NCBI RefSeq assembly: GCF_000153405.2
Contig: NC_020802.1
Location: 763,883-827,882 of the forward strand
Source: Psychromonas sp. CNPT3
GTDB taxonomy: Bacteria > Pseudomonadota > Gammaproteobacteria > Enterobacterales > Psychromonadaceae
Length of the DNA: 64,000 nt
Reading direction: 5' to 3'
Below, piece by piece: positions 18,128-29,167 of this stretch (position 1 is the stretch's first letter; each line of letters opens with the position of its first letter). The translations under genes were made by a program, and so were the position numbers. The notes beneath the pieces were generated by a model, which saw nothing but the letters and a program-made list of their open reading frames with translations, did no database searches and had not been told where the DNA came from.

Positions 18128-19771
18128 TTATTCTTCAAAATTAACATTTGGATTTTTAGTCTCTTTAAGGGCGTTTTCTTCACTTAACGTGTCGGCAAGC
18201 TCTGCCCATACATGGTGAGCAAATCCAGAACCCGCCTCTTCATACATATTAAACACTGGGGCAACACCGAGTTTATGTAATTCTTTTTCATCGTCTTTAT
18301 AGTGCGCTAATGCGGCAACTTTAAAATTATAATGATCTATTTTGTTTAATTGCTCGGCGGCGTAACGATTACCGTTATGATCCGGCATTGCCAGTAATAT
18401 CAGTTTAATGTTATCCGTGAGCTGTAATTTAGTCCAAAAATCAGAGTCGAGTGCATCGCCGGTGATCACGCGTCTCCCTAATTTTCGATGCTTGATAGTC
18501 GTTTGGTGATCATAATCGACCCCCATGACTTTTTTTCCATAATGTATTTTTAAGGCATCATATGCACCGACGCCAATACGGCCCATACCCATTACCAATA
18601 TTTGAGCATCACCTACCCGTACAGGACGATCATCTTTATGTAAACGTTTGGATTGGAAGCGTTTCAAAGAGTGCGTAAAGTGACTGTAAATAGGATCTGA
18701 GTATTTATTGAGTAAGGCTGAAATAATAAAGCTGAGTGAAACCGCAATGGCGGTGATGGTGAGCCAATCGGAAGATAACCAGCCTTTAGCATAAGCTAAG
18801 GATGCAACAATGAGTCCAAATTCACTGTAATTGGCAAGAGAAAACGCCGCAAATAAAGAGGTGCGAGAGCGTAGATTGAATTTGGTTAGCGTAAAGAAAT
18901 ACAAAGCTGTTTTACCCAATAAAAGGCAAGATAACAGGATCGCTATCATAAAGTGATCAATATTAGGGAGGCCTTTTAAGCCGATACTTAAGAAGAAACA
19001 AATTAAAAATATTTCTTTCATATTAAATAATGCATTGGCCATATCTTTAGCCGTGCGATGGCTTGCGAGTAGCATACCTGCGACAAGGGCGCCTAAATCG
19101 GCCTCTAAGCCTAAATATTCAAATAAACCTGCGCCCATGCCTAAGGCTAAAAATACACCATATAAAACCAATAACTCCCCATGGCCGGCCCTATCAAGTA
19201 ACTTAAACAAAATAGGACGCAACAGAGGAAGGGCAAAAAGCCCAAAAGCCCAGATGGAGGGAAGCTCACCCACTGAAATGGTTAAAAATAGCACGGCGAA
19301 GATATCTTGCATGATCAACATGCCAATAGCTATTCGTCCATAAAGTGAATTTGTTTCACTTTTGGCTTCAAGAATTTTCACGGCAAAAACAGTACTTGAG
19401 AAGCTAAGTAAAAAGGCGACTAAAATTAAACCAGGGGTGTCTAAATGATTAAAAAAGCTTAAACCAAGTTGTTTAAAAATAAGCAGAAGTAGGCTGTAAA
19501 AAAGTACACTGCAAAACATCTGAATACTGGCACCACCCCAAACTTCCCTTTTTAAAAGAGTGCGAATATTGAGTTTTAAACCAATCGAAAATAGTAATAA
19601 CGTGACGCCTAAATGGGCGAGTGTACTGAGTGTTTGGCTTTCTTCAAAACCTAAGTAATTAAGTGCGAAACCTGCAATTAAGAAACCCACCATAGGAGGT
19701 AGGCCTGTCATATTAATAAGCATCCCAAAACTAAAGGCGGTACCAATAAAAAGTAGTAGGGTATGATCCAT
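18128..19771 (-). CDS. CPA2-family cation:proton antiporter with RCK domain (KefB/KefC/YbaL-like)
   Basis: This inner-membrane protein of 547 residues has about twelve hydrophobic segments over residues 1-365 (Na+/H+ exchanger fold; GVTLLLFSIGLKL, LGLEADLGALVAGML), followed by a Rossmann-type RCK/TrkA-N domain from about 383 (ILVMGMGRIGVGAYDAL; MGVDYD) that binds a nucleotide. It ends soon after that domain, with no obvious TrkA-C. The family exchanges K+ or Na+ for H+, often gated by glutathione adducts or nucleotides. The substrate cannot be told from sequence. No KefF/KefG-like ancillary gene lies beside it. Confidence 0.88.
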   Translation of the reverse strand: MDHTLLLFIGTAFSFGMLINMTGLPPMVGFLIAGFALNYLGFEESQTLSTLAHLGVTLLLFSIGLKLNIRTLLKREVWGGASIQMFCSVLFYSLLLLIFKQLGLSFFNHLDTPGLILVAFLLSFSSTVFAVKILEAKSETNSLYGRIAIGMLIMQDIFAVLFLTISVGELPSIWAFGLFALPLLRPILFKLLDRAGHGELLVLYGVFLALGMGAGLFEYLGLEADLGALVAGMLLASHRTAKDMANALFNMKEIFLICFFLSIGLKGLPNIDHFMIAILLSCLLLGKTALYFFTLTKFNLRSRTSLFAAFSLANYSEFGLIVASLAYAKGWLSSDWLTITAIAVSLSFIISALLNKYSDPIYSHFTHSLKRFQSKRLHKDDRPVRVGDAQILVMGMGRIGVGAYDALKIHYGKKVMGVDYDHQTTIKHRKLGRRVITGDALDSDFWTKLQLTDNIKLILLAMPDHNGNRYAAEQLNKIDHYNFKVAALAHYKDDEKELHKLGVAPVFNMYEEAGSGFAHHVWAELADTLSEENALKETKNPNVNFEE

Positions 19772-19983
19772 GCATTCACTTAATGAGTTGTTTAATTGAT
19801 GTATTTTAGAGAATAAATTAATTAATACAATAAATCTGCTTTAATTTCAGTTATTTTGTGCTTTTTGTACGCATTACAGTAGTTTATTACGCAGTTGTGC
19901 GGTGAGTATTCACTAAGTTATCATAAAATAATAAAATAAAAAGCGTTGTTAACACCTGCCACATAAAAAAATAAGAGCAGAGC

Positions 19984-20019
19984 ATAAAAGCGCCATAAAA
20001 ATGTTTTCGGCGCTTTTAT
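19984..20019 (-). terminator. Terminator of the nrdA-nrdB-yfaE operon
   Basis: ATAAAAGCGCC and GGCGCTTTTAT form an 11-bp stem around a 14-base loop, six bases past the yfaE stop codon. Confidence 0.65.
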
Positions 20020-20025
20020 CTGTTT

Positions 20026-20274
20026 CTATAATGCTATTTCTATGTTTGCATCTGCTCGGCTGCAACAGGTTAAAATCTCATTGTTACGTAAATAAACAAG
20101 GGGGATATTTGGATAGTTAACTTGGCCTTTAATAAGCAAACAGCGGCATGCACCACAATGTCCATCTCGACATTGGAACTCAGGGCTGAGTGCATGCGCT
20201 TCTAAGTTTTCAAGTAAGCTTTTTTGCTTATCAAAAAGGTAGTGTTGCTTATTAATTGTGCAGATGAAAGTCAT
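20026..20274 (-). CDS. yfaE: 2Fe-2S ferredoxin-like protein maintaining class Ia RNR
   Basis: This 82-residue plant-type ferredoxin has the cluster ligands C-x4-C-x2-C in CRDGHCGACRC (from about residue 35) and a distal cysteine in ILTCCSRA. In E. coli YfaE supplies electrons to rebuild the diferric-tyrosyl radical of NrdB. Its place three bases after nrdB makes the same role very likely here. A terminator follows. Confidence 0.92.
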   Translation of the reverse strand: MTFICTINKQHYLFDKQKSLLENLEAHALSPEFQCRDGHCGACRCLLIKGQVNYPNIPLVYLRNNEILTCCSRADANIEIAL

Positions 20275-20277
20275 TTT

Positions 20278-21423
20278 CTATAGTTCAAAACTGCTTAGTT
20301 CATCAGTATCGACTTTGCTATCAATTTGACCGACAAGGTATGAACTGATCTCAGCTTCTTGTGGGGCAACTTGTACATTATCACTAATTAGCCAGTGATT
20401 TATCCAAGGGATAGGGTTGTTTTTTATTTCAAAAGGCGCTTCATAACCAATCGCTTGCATACGCACATTACTAATGTATTCAACATATTGACATAAAATA
20501 ACTTCATTTAAGCCAATCATTGAGCCATCTTTAAATAAGTATGCCGCCCATTCTTTTTCTTGAGCCGCTGCTGTTAAAAAGATATCTCGACCTTTGGCGT
20601 GACATTCAATGGCAATTTCTGCCATTTCAGGATCATCTTTCCCATCGGCCCAAATGTTAAGTATTTGCTGCGTAGAGTTTAAGTGCAACGCTTCATCACG
20701 GGCAATTAATTTTATAATTTTTGCATTACCTTCGAGCAAGTCGCGCTCAGCAAAAGCAAATGAGCAGGCAAAAGAAACGTAAAAGCGGATGGCTTCTAAT
20801 GCATTGATAGAGCACATGCAAAGGTATAATTTTTTCTTAATAACGCGCAACGTGAGTTTTTCAGGGTTGCCATCGAGATCCAGATATTCAATTTTAGACT
20901 GCTCTAAACCATGTAATTGCATAAATTGTACGGCATGGATCAATGCGTCATAGTATTGGGCAATATCTGACGCGCGTTTTTGGATCTCCACATTGGTCAC
21001 GATATCTTCAAAAACTTCACTCGGATCCGTAAATAAATTTCTGAGAATGTGAGTGTAGCTACGGCTATGGATAGTTTCAGAAAATGACCATGTTTCAATC
21101 CATGTTTCAAGCTCCGGCAAAGAGACAATCGGAAGCAAAGCCATATTAGGGCTACGACCTTGGATAGAATCAAGCAATGTTTGATATTTTAAATTTGAAA
21201 TAAAGATATGTTGCTCATGACTTGGTAAGTTCATAAAGTCAATGCGATCTCGACTCACATCGATTTCTTCAGGGCGCCAGAAGAAACTTAATTGTTTTTC
21301 AATGAGTTTCTCAAACACTTCAAATTTTTGTTGATCATAACGTGCCACATTGACTGGGTTACCAAAAAACATGGGTTCTTTTAATGCATCATTGGGAATT
21401 GTTGAAAAAGTAGTATAGGCCAT
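20278..21423 (-). CDS. nrdB: Ribonucleoside-diphosphate reductase, beta subunit (class Ia)
   Basis: NrdB carries the di-iron tyrosyl radical that starts ribonucleotide reduction in NrdA. Iron ligands and surroundings are visible: [34 protein letters not shown] and [10 protein letters not shown]. The ATG at 21423 gives 381 residues starting [20 protein letters not shown], nearly identical to the E. coli N-terminus, and has GAGG upstream; an ATG at 21456 would add eleven unrelated residues. The C-terminus ends [13 protein letters not shown], the tail that docks in NrdA. The operon order is nrdA-nrdB-yfaE. Confidence 0.97.
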   Translation of the reverse strand: MAYTTFSTIPNDALKEPMFFGNPVNVARYDQQKFEVFEKLIEKQLSFFWRPEEIDVSRDRIDFMNLPSHEQHIFISNLKYQTLLDSIQGRSPNMALLPIVSLPELETWIETWSFSETIHSRSYTHILRNLFTDPSEVFEDIVTNVEIQKRASDIAQYYDALIHAVQFMQLHGLEQSKIEYLDLDGNPEKLTLRVIKKKLYLCMCSINALEAIRFYVSFACSFAFAERDLLEGNAKIIKLIARDEALHLNSTQQILNIWADGKDDPEMAEIAIECHAKGRDIFLTAAAQEKEWAAYLFKDGSMIGLNEVILCQYVEYISNVRMQAIGYEAPFEIKNNPIPWINHWLISDNVQVAPQEAEISSYLVGQIDSKVDTDELSSFEL

Positions 21424-21498
21424 GGGGTATTCCTCAAGTCTAGAGATTAATATCAAGATAATAACGGCTCACACGGATCCGTTATTATCTTAAAAGAG

Positions 21499-23772
21499 TT
21501 AAATTTTACACGCGCCGCCGGCACAGTCATCCGTTTCTGCAATGACATTTTCATCACTCGCACCATCACGGGTATTATGATAATAAAGCGTTTTCAATCC
21601 CATTTTATAAGCCGTTAAAAGATCACCTAAAAGGGTGGTCATCGATACTTTTTCGTTAGGAAAACGTTTCGGATCATAATTTGTATTAGCAGAAATAGCT
21701 TGGTCGATAAATTTTTGCATAATGCCAACTAAATTTATATAACCTTTGTTATTTGGGATGTCCCATAATAATTCATAATTTTCACGGTATTTCTCAAATT
21801 CAGGAACCACTTGTTTTAAAATACCATCTTTACTGGCTTTAATGCTGATAAAACCACGTGGAGGCTCAATACCATTCGTTGCATTTGATATTTGGCTTGA
21901 TGTCTCTGAAGGCATTAATGCCGACAATGTAGAATTACGTAAACCATGTTTAACAATATCTTTACGCAACGTTTCCCAATCAAGGTGGTATTTTTCATCA
22001 CAAATACTATCGATTGATTTTTTATACGTATCAATCGGTAAAATACCTTGTGAATAACGTGTTTCATTAAATTTAGGGCAAGCGCCACGCTCTTTTGCTA
22101 ATTTATTTGACGCTTTTAGTAAGTAGAATTGAATGGCTTCAAAAGTTCTATGGGTCAGATTATTGGCACTGCCATCTGAATATTTAACCCCATTTTTTGC
22201 TAAGTAATAAGCATAGTTGATAACGCCTATACCCAGTGTGCGGCGTGCCATTGAACTGTTTTTAGCTGCAATAATCGGATAATCTTGGTAATCAAGCAGA
22301 TTATCTAATGCGCGCACTGCAAGTTCACTAAGTGGCTCTAATTCATCGAGAGATTTAATCGCGCCTAAATTTAAAGCCGAAAGCGTACATAACGCAATTT
22401 CACCTTCTTCATCCATAATATGACGAAGCGGTTTAGTGGGTAACGCAATTTCTAAGCACAAATTACTTTGGCGTATTGGGGCAACTTTACTGTCAAAAGG
22501 ACTGTGCGTATTACAATGATCTACATTTTGAATATAAATACGGCCTGTACTGGCACGCTCTTGCATTAATAAAGAGAATAAGTTTACTGCGCTGATAGAG
22601 TTCTGACGAATGCTGTCATCGCCCTCATAAAGCGTATAGAGACGCTCAAATTCATCTTGATCTTCAAAAAATGCATCATATAGGCCAGGGACATCTGAAG
22701 GGCTAAATAAGGTGATGTCTTTTTTATCAATTAAACGTTGATAGAAGAGGCGACTCAGTTGAACACCATAATCAAGATGACGTACACGGTTTGAATCAAT
22801 GCCACGGTTATTTTTAAGCACTAATAAAGATTCGACTTCTAAATGCCAAAGGGGATAGAAAATGGTTGCTGCACCACCACGAACGCCCCCTTGAGAGCAA
22901 GATTTAACGGCAGTTTGAAAGTGCTTATAAAAAGGAATACAACCTGTATGAAATGCTTCACCACCACGAATGTGACTGCCTAATGCGCGGATACGTCCTG
23001 CATTAATACCAATTCCGGCACGTTGAGAAACGTATTTTACAATTGAACTCGCTGCCGCATTAATTGAATCAAGGCTATCGTCCGCTTCAATGAGAACACA
23101 AGAACTAAACTGTCTTGTCGGCGTACGTACACCTGCCATGATAGGCGTGGGTAATGAAATTTTAAAGGTTGAGATAGCATCATAGAAGCGTTGCACATAA
23201 TCTAAACGTATTTTTTTATCATAATTGCTAAATAAACATGCTGCGACTAACAAATATAAGAATTGTGGGCTTTCATAAATTTCCCCAGTAACTCGATTTT
23301 GTACAAGGTATTTACCTTCAAGTTGTTTAACGGCCGCATAAGAGAATGTTAAATCTCTTTTGTGATCGATAAACTTCTCCATCTTTTCGAATTCTTTTTT
23401 AGTGTAATCTTCTAACAGGTGAGCATCATATTTACCTTTTGAAACCATTTTACTCACATGTTCAAAGACACTAGGAGGCGTAAAACGGCGATATGCTTTT
23501 TTGCGTAGATGGAAAATAGCTAAATGAGCCGCTAAATATTGATAATCTGGCGAGTCTTCTGAGATAAGATCGGCGGCTGCTTTTATAATGGTTTCATGAA
23601 TGTCATTGGTGCGGATCCCATCATAAAATTGAATATGGGAGTTTAACTCAATTTGTGATACCGAGACGTTTTCTAAACCTTCCGATGCCCAGGTAATAAC
23701 GCGGTGAATTTTTTCAAGATCGAGACATTCTGTCGAGCCATTACGTTTGGTTACAAAGATTTTTTTATTCAT
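21499..23772 (-). CDS. nrdA: Ribonucleoside-diphosphate reductase, alpha subunit (class Ia)
   Basis: NrdA reduces ribonucleoside diphosphates to deoxy forms. The protein is 757 residues. Visible are the N-terminal ATP cone (FVTKRNGSTECLDLEKIHRV), the redox cysteine in QFSSCVLIEADDSL, the active-site N-x-C-x-E in QSNLCLEIALPT, the partner cysteine in LCTLSALNLGA, and the C-terminal CAGGACKI pair that exchanges with thioredoxin or glutaredoxin. The ATP cone implies allosteric activity control. Upstream lie two NrdR boxes and a DnaA-box cluster. Confidence 0.97.
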   Translation of the reverse strand: MNKKIFVTKRNGSTECLDLEKIHRVITWASEGLENVSVSQIELNSHIQFYDGIRTNDIHETIIKAAADLISEDSPDYQYLAAHLAIFHLRKKAYRRFTPPSVFEHVSKMVSKGKYDAHLLEDYTKKEFEKMEKFIDHKRDLTFSYAAVKQLEGKYLVQNRVTGEIYESPQFLYLLVAACLFSNYDKKIRLDYVQRFYDAISTFKISLPTPIMAGVRTPTRQFSSCVLIEADDSLDSINAAASSIVKYVSQRAGIGINAGRIRALGSHIRGGEAFHTGCIPFYKHFQTAVKSCSQGGVRGGAATIFYPLWHLEVESLLVLKNNRGIDSNRVRHLDYGVQLSRLFYQRLIDKKDITLFSPSDVPGLYDAFFEDQDEFERLYTLYEGDDSIRQNSISAVNLFSLLMQERASTGRIYIQNVDHCNTHSPFDSKVAPIRQSNLCLEIALPTKPLRHIMDEEGEIALCTLSALNLGAIKSLDELEPLSELAVRALDNLLDYQDYPIIAAKNSSMARRTLGIGVINYAYYLAKNGVKYSDGSANNLTHRTFEAIQFYLLKASNKLAKERGACPKFNETRYSQGILPIDTYKKSIDSICDEKYHLDWETLRKDIVKHGLRNSTLSALMPSETSSQISNATNGIEPPRGFISIKASKDGILKQVVPEFEKYRENYELLWDIPNNKGYINLVGIMQKFIDQAISANTNYDPKRFPNEKVSMTTLLGDLLTAYKMGLKTLYYHNTRDGASDENVIAETDDCAGGACKI

Positions 23773-23844
23773 CGGTCAGCCTTAATTGAGTGATGATCAC
23801 AAGACGTTGATCGTTATCTATACGATCCGCGTTTTCCCACAAAA

Positions 23845-23892
23845 ACACTATATATTGTGTTTGTATGAAACTGGAGACACAAGATAGCGTGT
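23845..23892. promoter_or_regulatory. Pair of NrdR boxes upstream of nrdA
   Basis: ACACTATATATTGTGT (23845-23860) is an excellent match to the NrdR box. ACACAAGATAGCGTGT (23877-23892) is a second, weaker one. Their starts are 32 bp apart, about three helical turns, as in known NrdR-repressed ribonucleotide reductase promoters. NrdR represses when dATP is plentiful; the function here is inferred. Confidence 0.85.
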
Positions 23893-23908
23893 TTTTATTT
23901 TTTTTCAA

Positions 23909-23949
23909 GTGAATAATTTTCTTCTTATTGTGGATAAAATTGTGTATAA
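23909..23949 (-). promoter_or_regulatory. DnaA-box cluster upstream of nrdA
   Basis: Reading the minus strand, TTATACACA (23949-23941) and TTATCCACA (23937-23929) fit the TTATNCACA DnaA consensus, and TTATTCACT (23917-23909) has one mismatch. All three point towards nrdA. DnaA boxes at nrdAB are known in E. coli, where they link dNTP supply to initiation. Confidence 0.75.
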
Positions 23950-24366
23950 AATCAGAACTGACATTTGTGTTGGTACTTACTAACATTTGTCTTTAAGTCG
24001 TAGCTGTTTTTAGTAAAATGCAATAATTATTTAGAATATTTTTGCACTTTAAAAAGAGTGTATAATTTTTAATAAGAAATTCAGCTTGTATCTTGTTTTT
24101 CATGTTTATTACTTCGATTAATAAAAAAGCACAAGAAAAATAGCGCGTTGATTTAGGTGTGGTTTTGTTTTTTTTTATGACGCACCTTTGCAAAAAAGAT
24201 AAGGCAGATTAGTTTTCATTAAGGTGTGCTAGATAACGCGGAAAAATAGTTTTTTTGTTGATAGGCAAAGAAGAGCCCTATATTTTATTTTTTTTGTGTG
24301 TTTTACGGCCCATATTCATCATTGTTAATAAAGATAATGGGCTGTAAAACAAATGTTATCGTGTGT
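23950..24366. other. Remainder of the gap between nrdA and fghA
   Basis: This is A+T-rich DNA without a convincing gene; two short minus-strand frames here lack ribosome sites and recognisable content. A strong inverted repeat (GTTTTACGGCCCAT with ATGGGCTGTAAAAC, 24300-24350) lies just past the fghA stop. It has no T-run in either direction but probably ends or stabilises the fghA transcript. Confidence 0.5.
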
Positions 24367-25206
24367 TTAACTTTTTAAATAAAGGGCATGAAAGCGTAAA
24401 TGATCTTCAATAAAAGAGCTAATAAAGTAATAACTATGATCAAATCCCGGTTGTAAATTAAAAATAATCGGGTGATTATTAACTTTAGCCGCATCAATAA
24501 ACGTTTGTGGATGTAATTGATCACTTAAAAAAGGATCACTCTCACCTTGTTCAATACGTATTGGTAACGTACTTTTCGTTTTTTTAATGAGTTCACTGGC
24601 ATTATATTTAGCCCAAGTGTCGGTATTATCACCGAGATAGGCGCGCATTGCTTTAGTTCCCCAAGGGCAATGTAGCGGATCGCAAATAGGGCTAAATGCA
24701 CTGACAGAACGGTATACTTCTGGATTACGTAAAGCTAATACTAATGCGCCGTGGCCTCCCATTGAATGACCACTGATAGAGCGCACGTCATTGACAGGAA
24801 AATGTGCTTCAATGAGTTTTGGCAATTCATGCAATACATAATCATACATTTGATAATGTGTATTCCAAGGTGCCTGTGTCGCATTGACGTAAAAGCCCGC
24901 TCCCATGCCCAGATCATACTCTTTATTATCGGGTACATCATTACCACGAGGACTTGTATCGGGCACTACAATTGCGATGCCTAATTCAGCCGCTATTTTT
25001 AGCGCGCCTGCTTTTTGCATAAAGTTTTCATCGTTACAGGTCAGGCCTGATAGCCAATATACAACCGGGACTTTATTTACTGCTGTGGCTTGAGGGGGTA
25101 AAAAAATGGCAAAACGCATATTACAATGAAGTACGTTGGAGGCATGTGAATATTGTTTATGCCAGCCATTAAATACTTTATTACTGCTAATGTTTTCAAT
25201 GATCAT
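24367..25206 (-). CDS. fghA: S-formylglutathione hydrolase
   Basis: This esterase hydrolyses S-formylglutathione to formate and glutathione, the second step of glutathione-dependent formaldehyde removal. At 279 residues it is the usual length. The nucleophile S148 lies in SISGHSMGGHGALVLAL. The Asp (EQGESDPFL) and His (QPGFDHSYYFI) of the triad follow. It lies downstream of the dehydrogenase that makes its substrate, across a 73-bp gap with a hairpin. Confidence 0.96.
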   Translation of the reverse strand: MIIENISSNKVFNGWHKQYSHASNVLHCNMRFAIFLPPQATAVNKVPVVYWLSGLTCNDENFMQKAGALKIAAELGIAIVVPDTSPRGNDVPDNKEYDLGMGAGFYVNATQAPWNTHYQMYDYVLHELPKLIEAHFPVNDVRSISGHSMGGHGALVLALRNPEVYRSVSAFSPICDPLHCPWGTKAMRAYLGDNTDTWAKYNASELIKKTKSTLPIRIEQGESDPFLSDQLHPQTFIDAAKVNNHPIIFNLQPGFDHSYYFISSFIEDHLRFHALYLKS

Positions 25207-25230
25207 AAGAAAATGCTCTCTGTTTAAAGG

Positions 25231-25266
25231 CCTTTTCAGCTTTAGATGGATTTAAAGCTGAAAAGG
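25231..25266 (-). promoter_or_regulatory. Long hairpin between frmA and fghA
   Basis: CCTTTTCAGCTTTA pairs perfectly with TAAAGCTGAAAAGG (14 bp) around an 8-base loop. No T-run follows on the minus strand, so it may partially terminate or stabilise the frmA message and set the frmA:fghA ratio. Confidence 0.5.
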
Positions 25267-25279
25267 ATTATTGATAGGA

Positions 25280-26443
<1,164 letters not shown>

Positions 26444-26535
26444 CTACTTGTCTGTTCTGTTATTGATGATTATAGTCGTTACTGAATAAATAATAATACA
26501 CCTAAAATGCAAATCACTTTTACGAGGATGTAATA

Positions 26536-27402
26536 ATGAGTTGGCAAGGGATCAATGAATTTGTGGCAGTCGCTGCAACGCAAAGTTTTACCATGGCATC
26601 TAAGAACTTACATATTTCGACAGCGCAAGTCAGTCGGCAAGTGAGCGCATTAGAGAAAAGATTAAATATTAAACTTTTTTATCGTAGTACTCGTAAAGTG
26701 AGTTTGACTCAAGAAGGGCAACTATTTTATAAAGATTGTAAAAATGTATTAGAAGGCTTAAAAGCTGCGGAAGATGCATTGAGTAATTTACAACAGCAAG
26801 CATCAGGATCGATAAAACTATCTGCCCCTATCACCTTTGGTGAGCAAAAAATTCAACCGTTATTAAATGATTTTATAAAATTACATCCCCAAATAGAGAT
26901 CATTAGTGAGTTGAGTAATCAACGAATTGATCTATTGGCGGGAGGGTTTGATTTAGCTATTCGTCTTGGGAGCTTAGAAGATTCTAATTTATTGGCTAAA
27001 AAATTGGCGCTACGCTCAACTTATGTGTGCGCCTCACCAGCCTATATTGAAAAATTTGGAGTGCCACACTCAACCTCTGAATTGCGAACACATAATTGCT
27101 TATTAGGCACGCGCGATATGTGGCATTTTAATGAGCAAGGTAAAGAAAAGAATATACGCGTTAAAGGTAATATACGCTGTAATAGTGGTATTGGGCTGGT
27201 GGATGCCGCGCTTAAAGGCATTGGTTTGATCCAGCTTGCAAATGACTATGTAGATGAATATATTAAGTCCGGTCAACTTATTAGAGTGTTAGACAGTGTG
27301 CGCCCAAACGATGAGGCTATTTGGGCTATTTATCCTGAAAATCGTTATGTTGCACCTAAAATACGGCTATTAATTGACTTTTTGGCAAATAATTTACAAT
27401 AA
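26536..27402 (+). CDS. LysR-family transcriptional regulator
   Basis: The 288-residue protein has an N-terminal winged helix-turn-helix (FVAVAATQSFTMASKNLHIS, AQVSRQVSALEKRLNIKLF) and a C-terminal substrate-binding domain (about residues 88-285). It is divergent from frmA across 125 bp, the classic arrangement for a LysR regulator and its target, so control of the formaldehyde genes is likely but inferred. The effector is unknown. Confidence 0.9.
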   Translation: MSWQGINEFVAVAATQSFTMASKNLHISTAQVSRQVSALEKRLNIKLFYRSTRKVSLTQEGQLFYKDCKNVLEGLKAAEDALSNLQQQASGSIKLSAPITFGEQKIQPLLNDFIKLHPQIEIISELSNQRIDLLAGGFDLAIRLGSLEDSNLLAKKLALRSTYVCASPAYIEKFGVPHSTSELRTHNCLLGTRDMWHFNEQGKEKNIRVKGNIRCNSGIGLVDAALKGIGLIQLANDYVDEYIKSGQLIRVLDSVRPNDEAIWAIYPENRYVAPKIRLLIDFLANNLQ

Positions 27403-27554
27403 AAAGTATGTGATATAGCACCAATAGGGCGCGTTTTCGCTGATAAGCATTAAAAATAAATGCAGATAGTTCATCTTAGATGCGAGTGTTAGGTGGCTAA
27501 ATTTTTATGGGGTATCTACTGACTTGCATAGCAAAAGTGATGCTGGTGTATTTT

Positions 27555-27583
27555 TCTTCATAAAAGTGCCATAAATATGTAAT
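27555..27583 (+). promoter_or_regulatory. Pho-box-like triple repeat upstream of phoA
   Basis: Three 7-mers spaced exactly 11 bp apart, TCTTCAT, GTGCCAT and ATGTAAT, each match the CTGTCAT half-site of the PhoB box at 4-5 of 7 positions, with A+T-rich spacers. They end about 50 bp before the phoA start. PhoB control is inferred. Confidence 0.5.
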
Positions 27584-27632
27584 AAAGATAGGTTAGTCTC
27601 CTCGGCACAGACATTATTAACTTAGGAATATT

Positions 27633-29042
27633 ATGAAAACATCAGCATTGACAGCACTGGCTTTAATGGGTTTTTTTGCAACACCTGGGGTATATGCAAA
27701 TAATCAATTCTTAGATCGCAGTGCACAGGGTGATATAACCCAACAAGGAGGAGCCAGGCGCTTAAATAATGATATCAGCCCAGAGCTTCAAAAAATGCTA
27801 GAAAATAATAAGAGTGCCAAAAATGTGATTTTATTAATTGGCGATGGCATGGGCGACTCAGAAATTACGATTGCACGTAACTATGTGTATGGTGCTGGTG
27901 GTTTCTTTCCTGGTATTGATGCACTTCCATTAACAGGCCAATATACGCATTATTCCCTTAATAAAAAAACACAAAAACCTGATTATGTCACGGACTCTGC
28001 AGCCTCTGCGACGGCGTGGTCAACGGGCGTTAAAACATATAATGGTGCATTAGGCGTCGATGTTTTTGGCAATGCACACCCTACTATTCTTGAGCTTGCA
28101 AAAAAAGCACATAAAGCCACGGGGAATGTATCTACTGCTGAAATTCAAGATGCCACGCCAGCTGCATTATATTCACATGTATCACAACGAAAATGTTATG
28201 GACCTAATGTGACGGCAAAAAAATGTCCTGAAGCGTTACTTAAAAATGGTGGCAAAGGATCGATTACTGAGCAATTATTAAATACGCGTGCAGATGTGGT
28301 ACTTGGTGGTGGATCTGCAACGTTTTCAGAAAAAGCGTTAAGTGGGCAATGGCGCGGTAAAACATTAAAAGCACAAGCACTGGCTCGCGGCTATCAATTA
28401 GTGAGTAATGTCAAAGAGATGCAAAGTATTAAAAAAGCGGATCAAAAACATCCTTTACTCGGGCTATTTTCACCCGGTAACATGCCGGTACGCTGGCTTG
28501 GACCTAAAGCGTCTTATCATGGCAACTTAGATAAACCGGCCGTGATCTGTAAAAACAATCCTGCTCGTACTGAAAACATTCCTACATTAGGTGAAATGAC
28601 AGAAGTCGCGATTAATTTATTAAAAGATTCACCTAAAGGTTTTTTCTTACAAGTCGAAGGTGCATCGATTGATAAACAAGATCATGCGGCGAATGCCTGT
28701 GGACAAATAGGTGAGACGGTCGATCTTGATGAAGCGGTACAGGTCGCGCTAGCATTTGCTAAAAAAGAGGGCAATACATTAGTGATAGTCACCGCTGATC
28801 ATGCGCATGCGTCACAAATTGTGTACCCGGAGACAAAAGCACCAGGGCTAACCCAAGCATTAATGACAAAAGATGGTGCACCCATGGCGATAAGTTACGG
28901 TAATTCGGAAGGCGACAGTATGGGTCATACGGGAGCACAACTTCGCGTTGCAGCATATGGCCCTTATGCGGGTAATATTGTCGGTTTAACGGATCAAACA
29001 GATCTCTTCTTTACAATGAAACGCGCCCTCGGTATTAAATAA
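27633..29042 (+). CDS. phoA: Alkaline phosphatase
   Basis: This periplasmic phosphomonoesterase frees phosphate from organic esters. A signal peptide ends near residue 22 (GVYA-NN). The mature part has the metal-binding D71 (IGDGMGDSE), nucleophile S122 ([12 protein letters not shown]), [23 protein letters not shown] and the final [13 protein letters not shown] histidine. Four cysteines at the E. coli disulfide positions are kept. At 469 residues it is almost the length of E. coli PhoA (471) and very close in sequence. A strong ribosome site (TAGGAA) precedes the ATG. Confidence 0.97.
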   Translation: MKTSALTALALMGFFATPGVYANNQFLDRSAQGDITQQGGARRLNNDISPELQKMLENNKSAKNVILLIGDGMGDSEITIARNYVYGAGGFFPGIDALPLTGQYTHYSLNKKTQKPDYVTDSAASATAWSTGVKTYNGALGVDVFGNAHPTILELAKKAHKATGNVSTAEIQDATPAALYSHVSQRKCYGPNVTAKKCPEALLKNGGKGSITEQLLNTRADVVLGGGSATFSEKALSGQWRGKTLKAQALARGYQLVSNVKEMQSIKKADQKHPLLGLFSPGNMPVRWLGPKASYHGNLDKPAVICKNNPARTENIPTLGEMTEVAINLLKDSPKGFFLQVEGASIDKQDHAANACGQIGETVDLDEAVQVALAFAKKEGNTLVIVTADHAHASQIVYPETKAPGLTQALMTKDGAPMAISYGNSEGDSMGHTGAQLRVAAYGPYAGNIVGLTDQTDLFFTMKRALGIK

Positions 29043-29092
29043 GTATCATTAATAAAGAGGTAATACGGTTTTAAATCGGCTTCTTCTTTTAC

Positions 29093-29134
29093 AAAAATCC
29101 GACGCTATTTGTTTTTTGATAACGTCGGATTTTT
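29093..29134. terminator. Bidirectional terminator, phoA / ubiG
   Basis: AAAAATCCGACG pairs with CGTCGGATTTTT (12 bp) around an 18-base loop, with A- and T-runs at the ends. It lies between the convergent phoA and ubiG genes. Confidence 0.8.
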
Positions 29135-29167
29135 ATTAACGTGCATTTGTTTTATTGCGTTTTAATA

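Noticed and set aside
23765-24193. Two short minus-strand frames upstream of nrdA
   Set aside because: They overlap the NrdR and DnaA boxes or have low-complexity A+T-rich content, with no ribosome sites.
24300-24350. Classical intrinsic terminator after fghA
   Set aside because: The stem is strong, but neither strand has the following T-run, so it is noted only as a hairpin.
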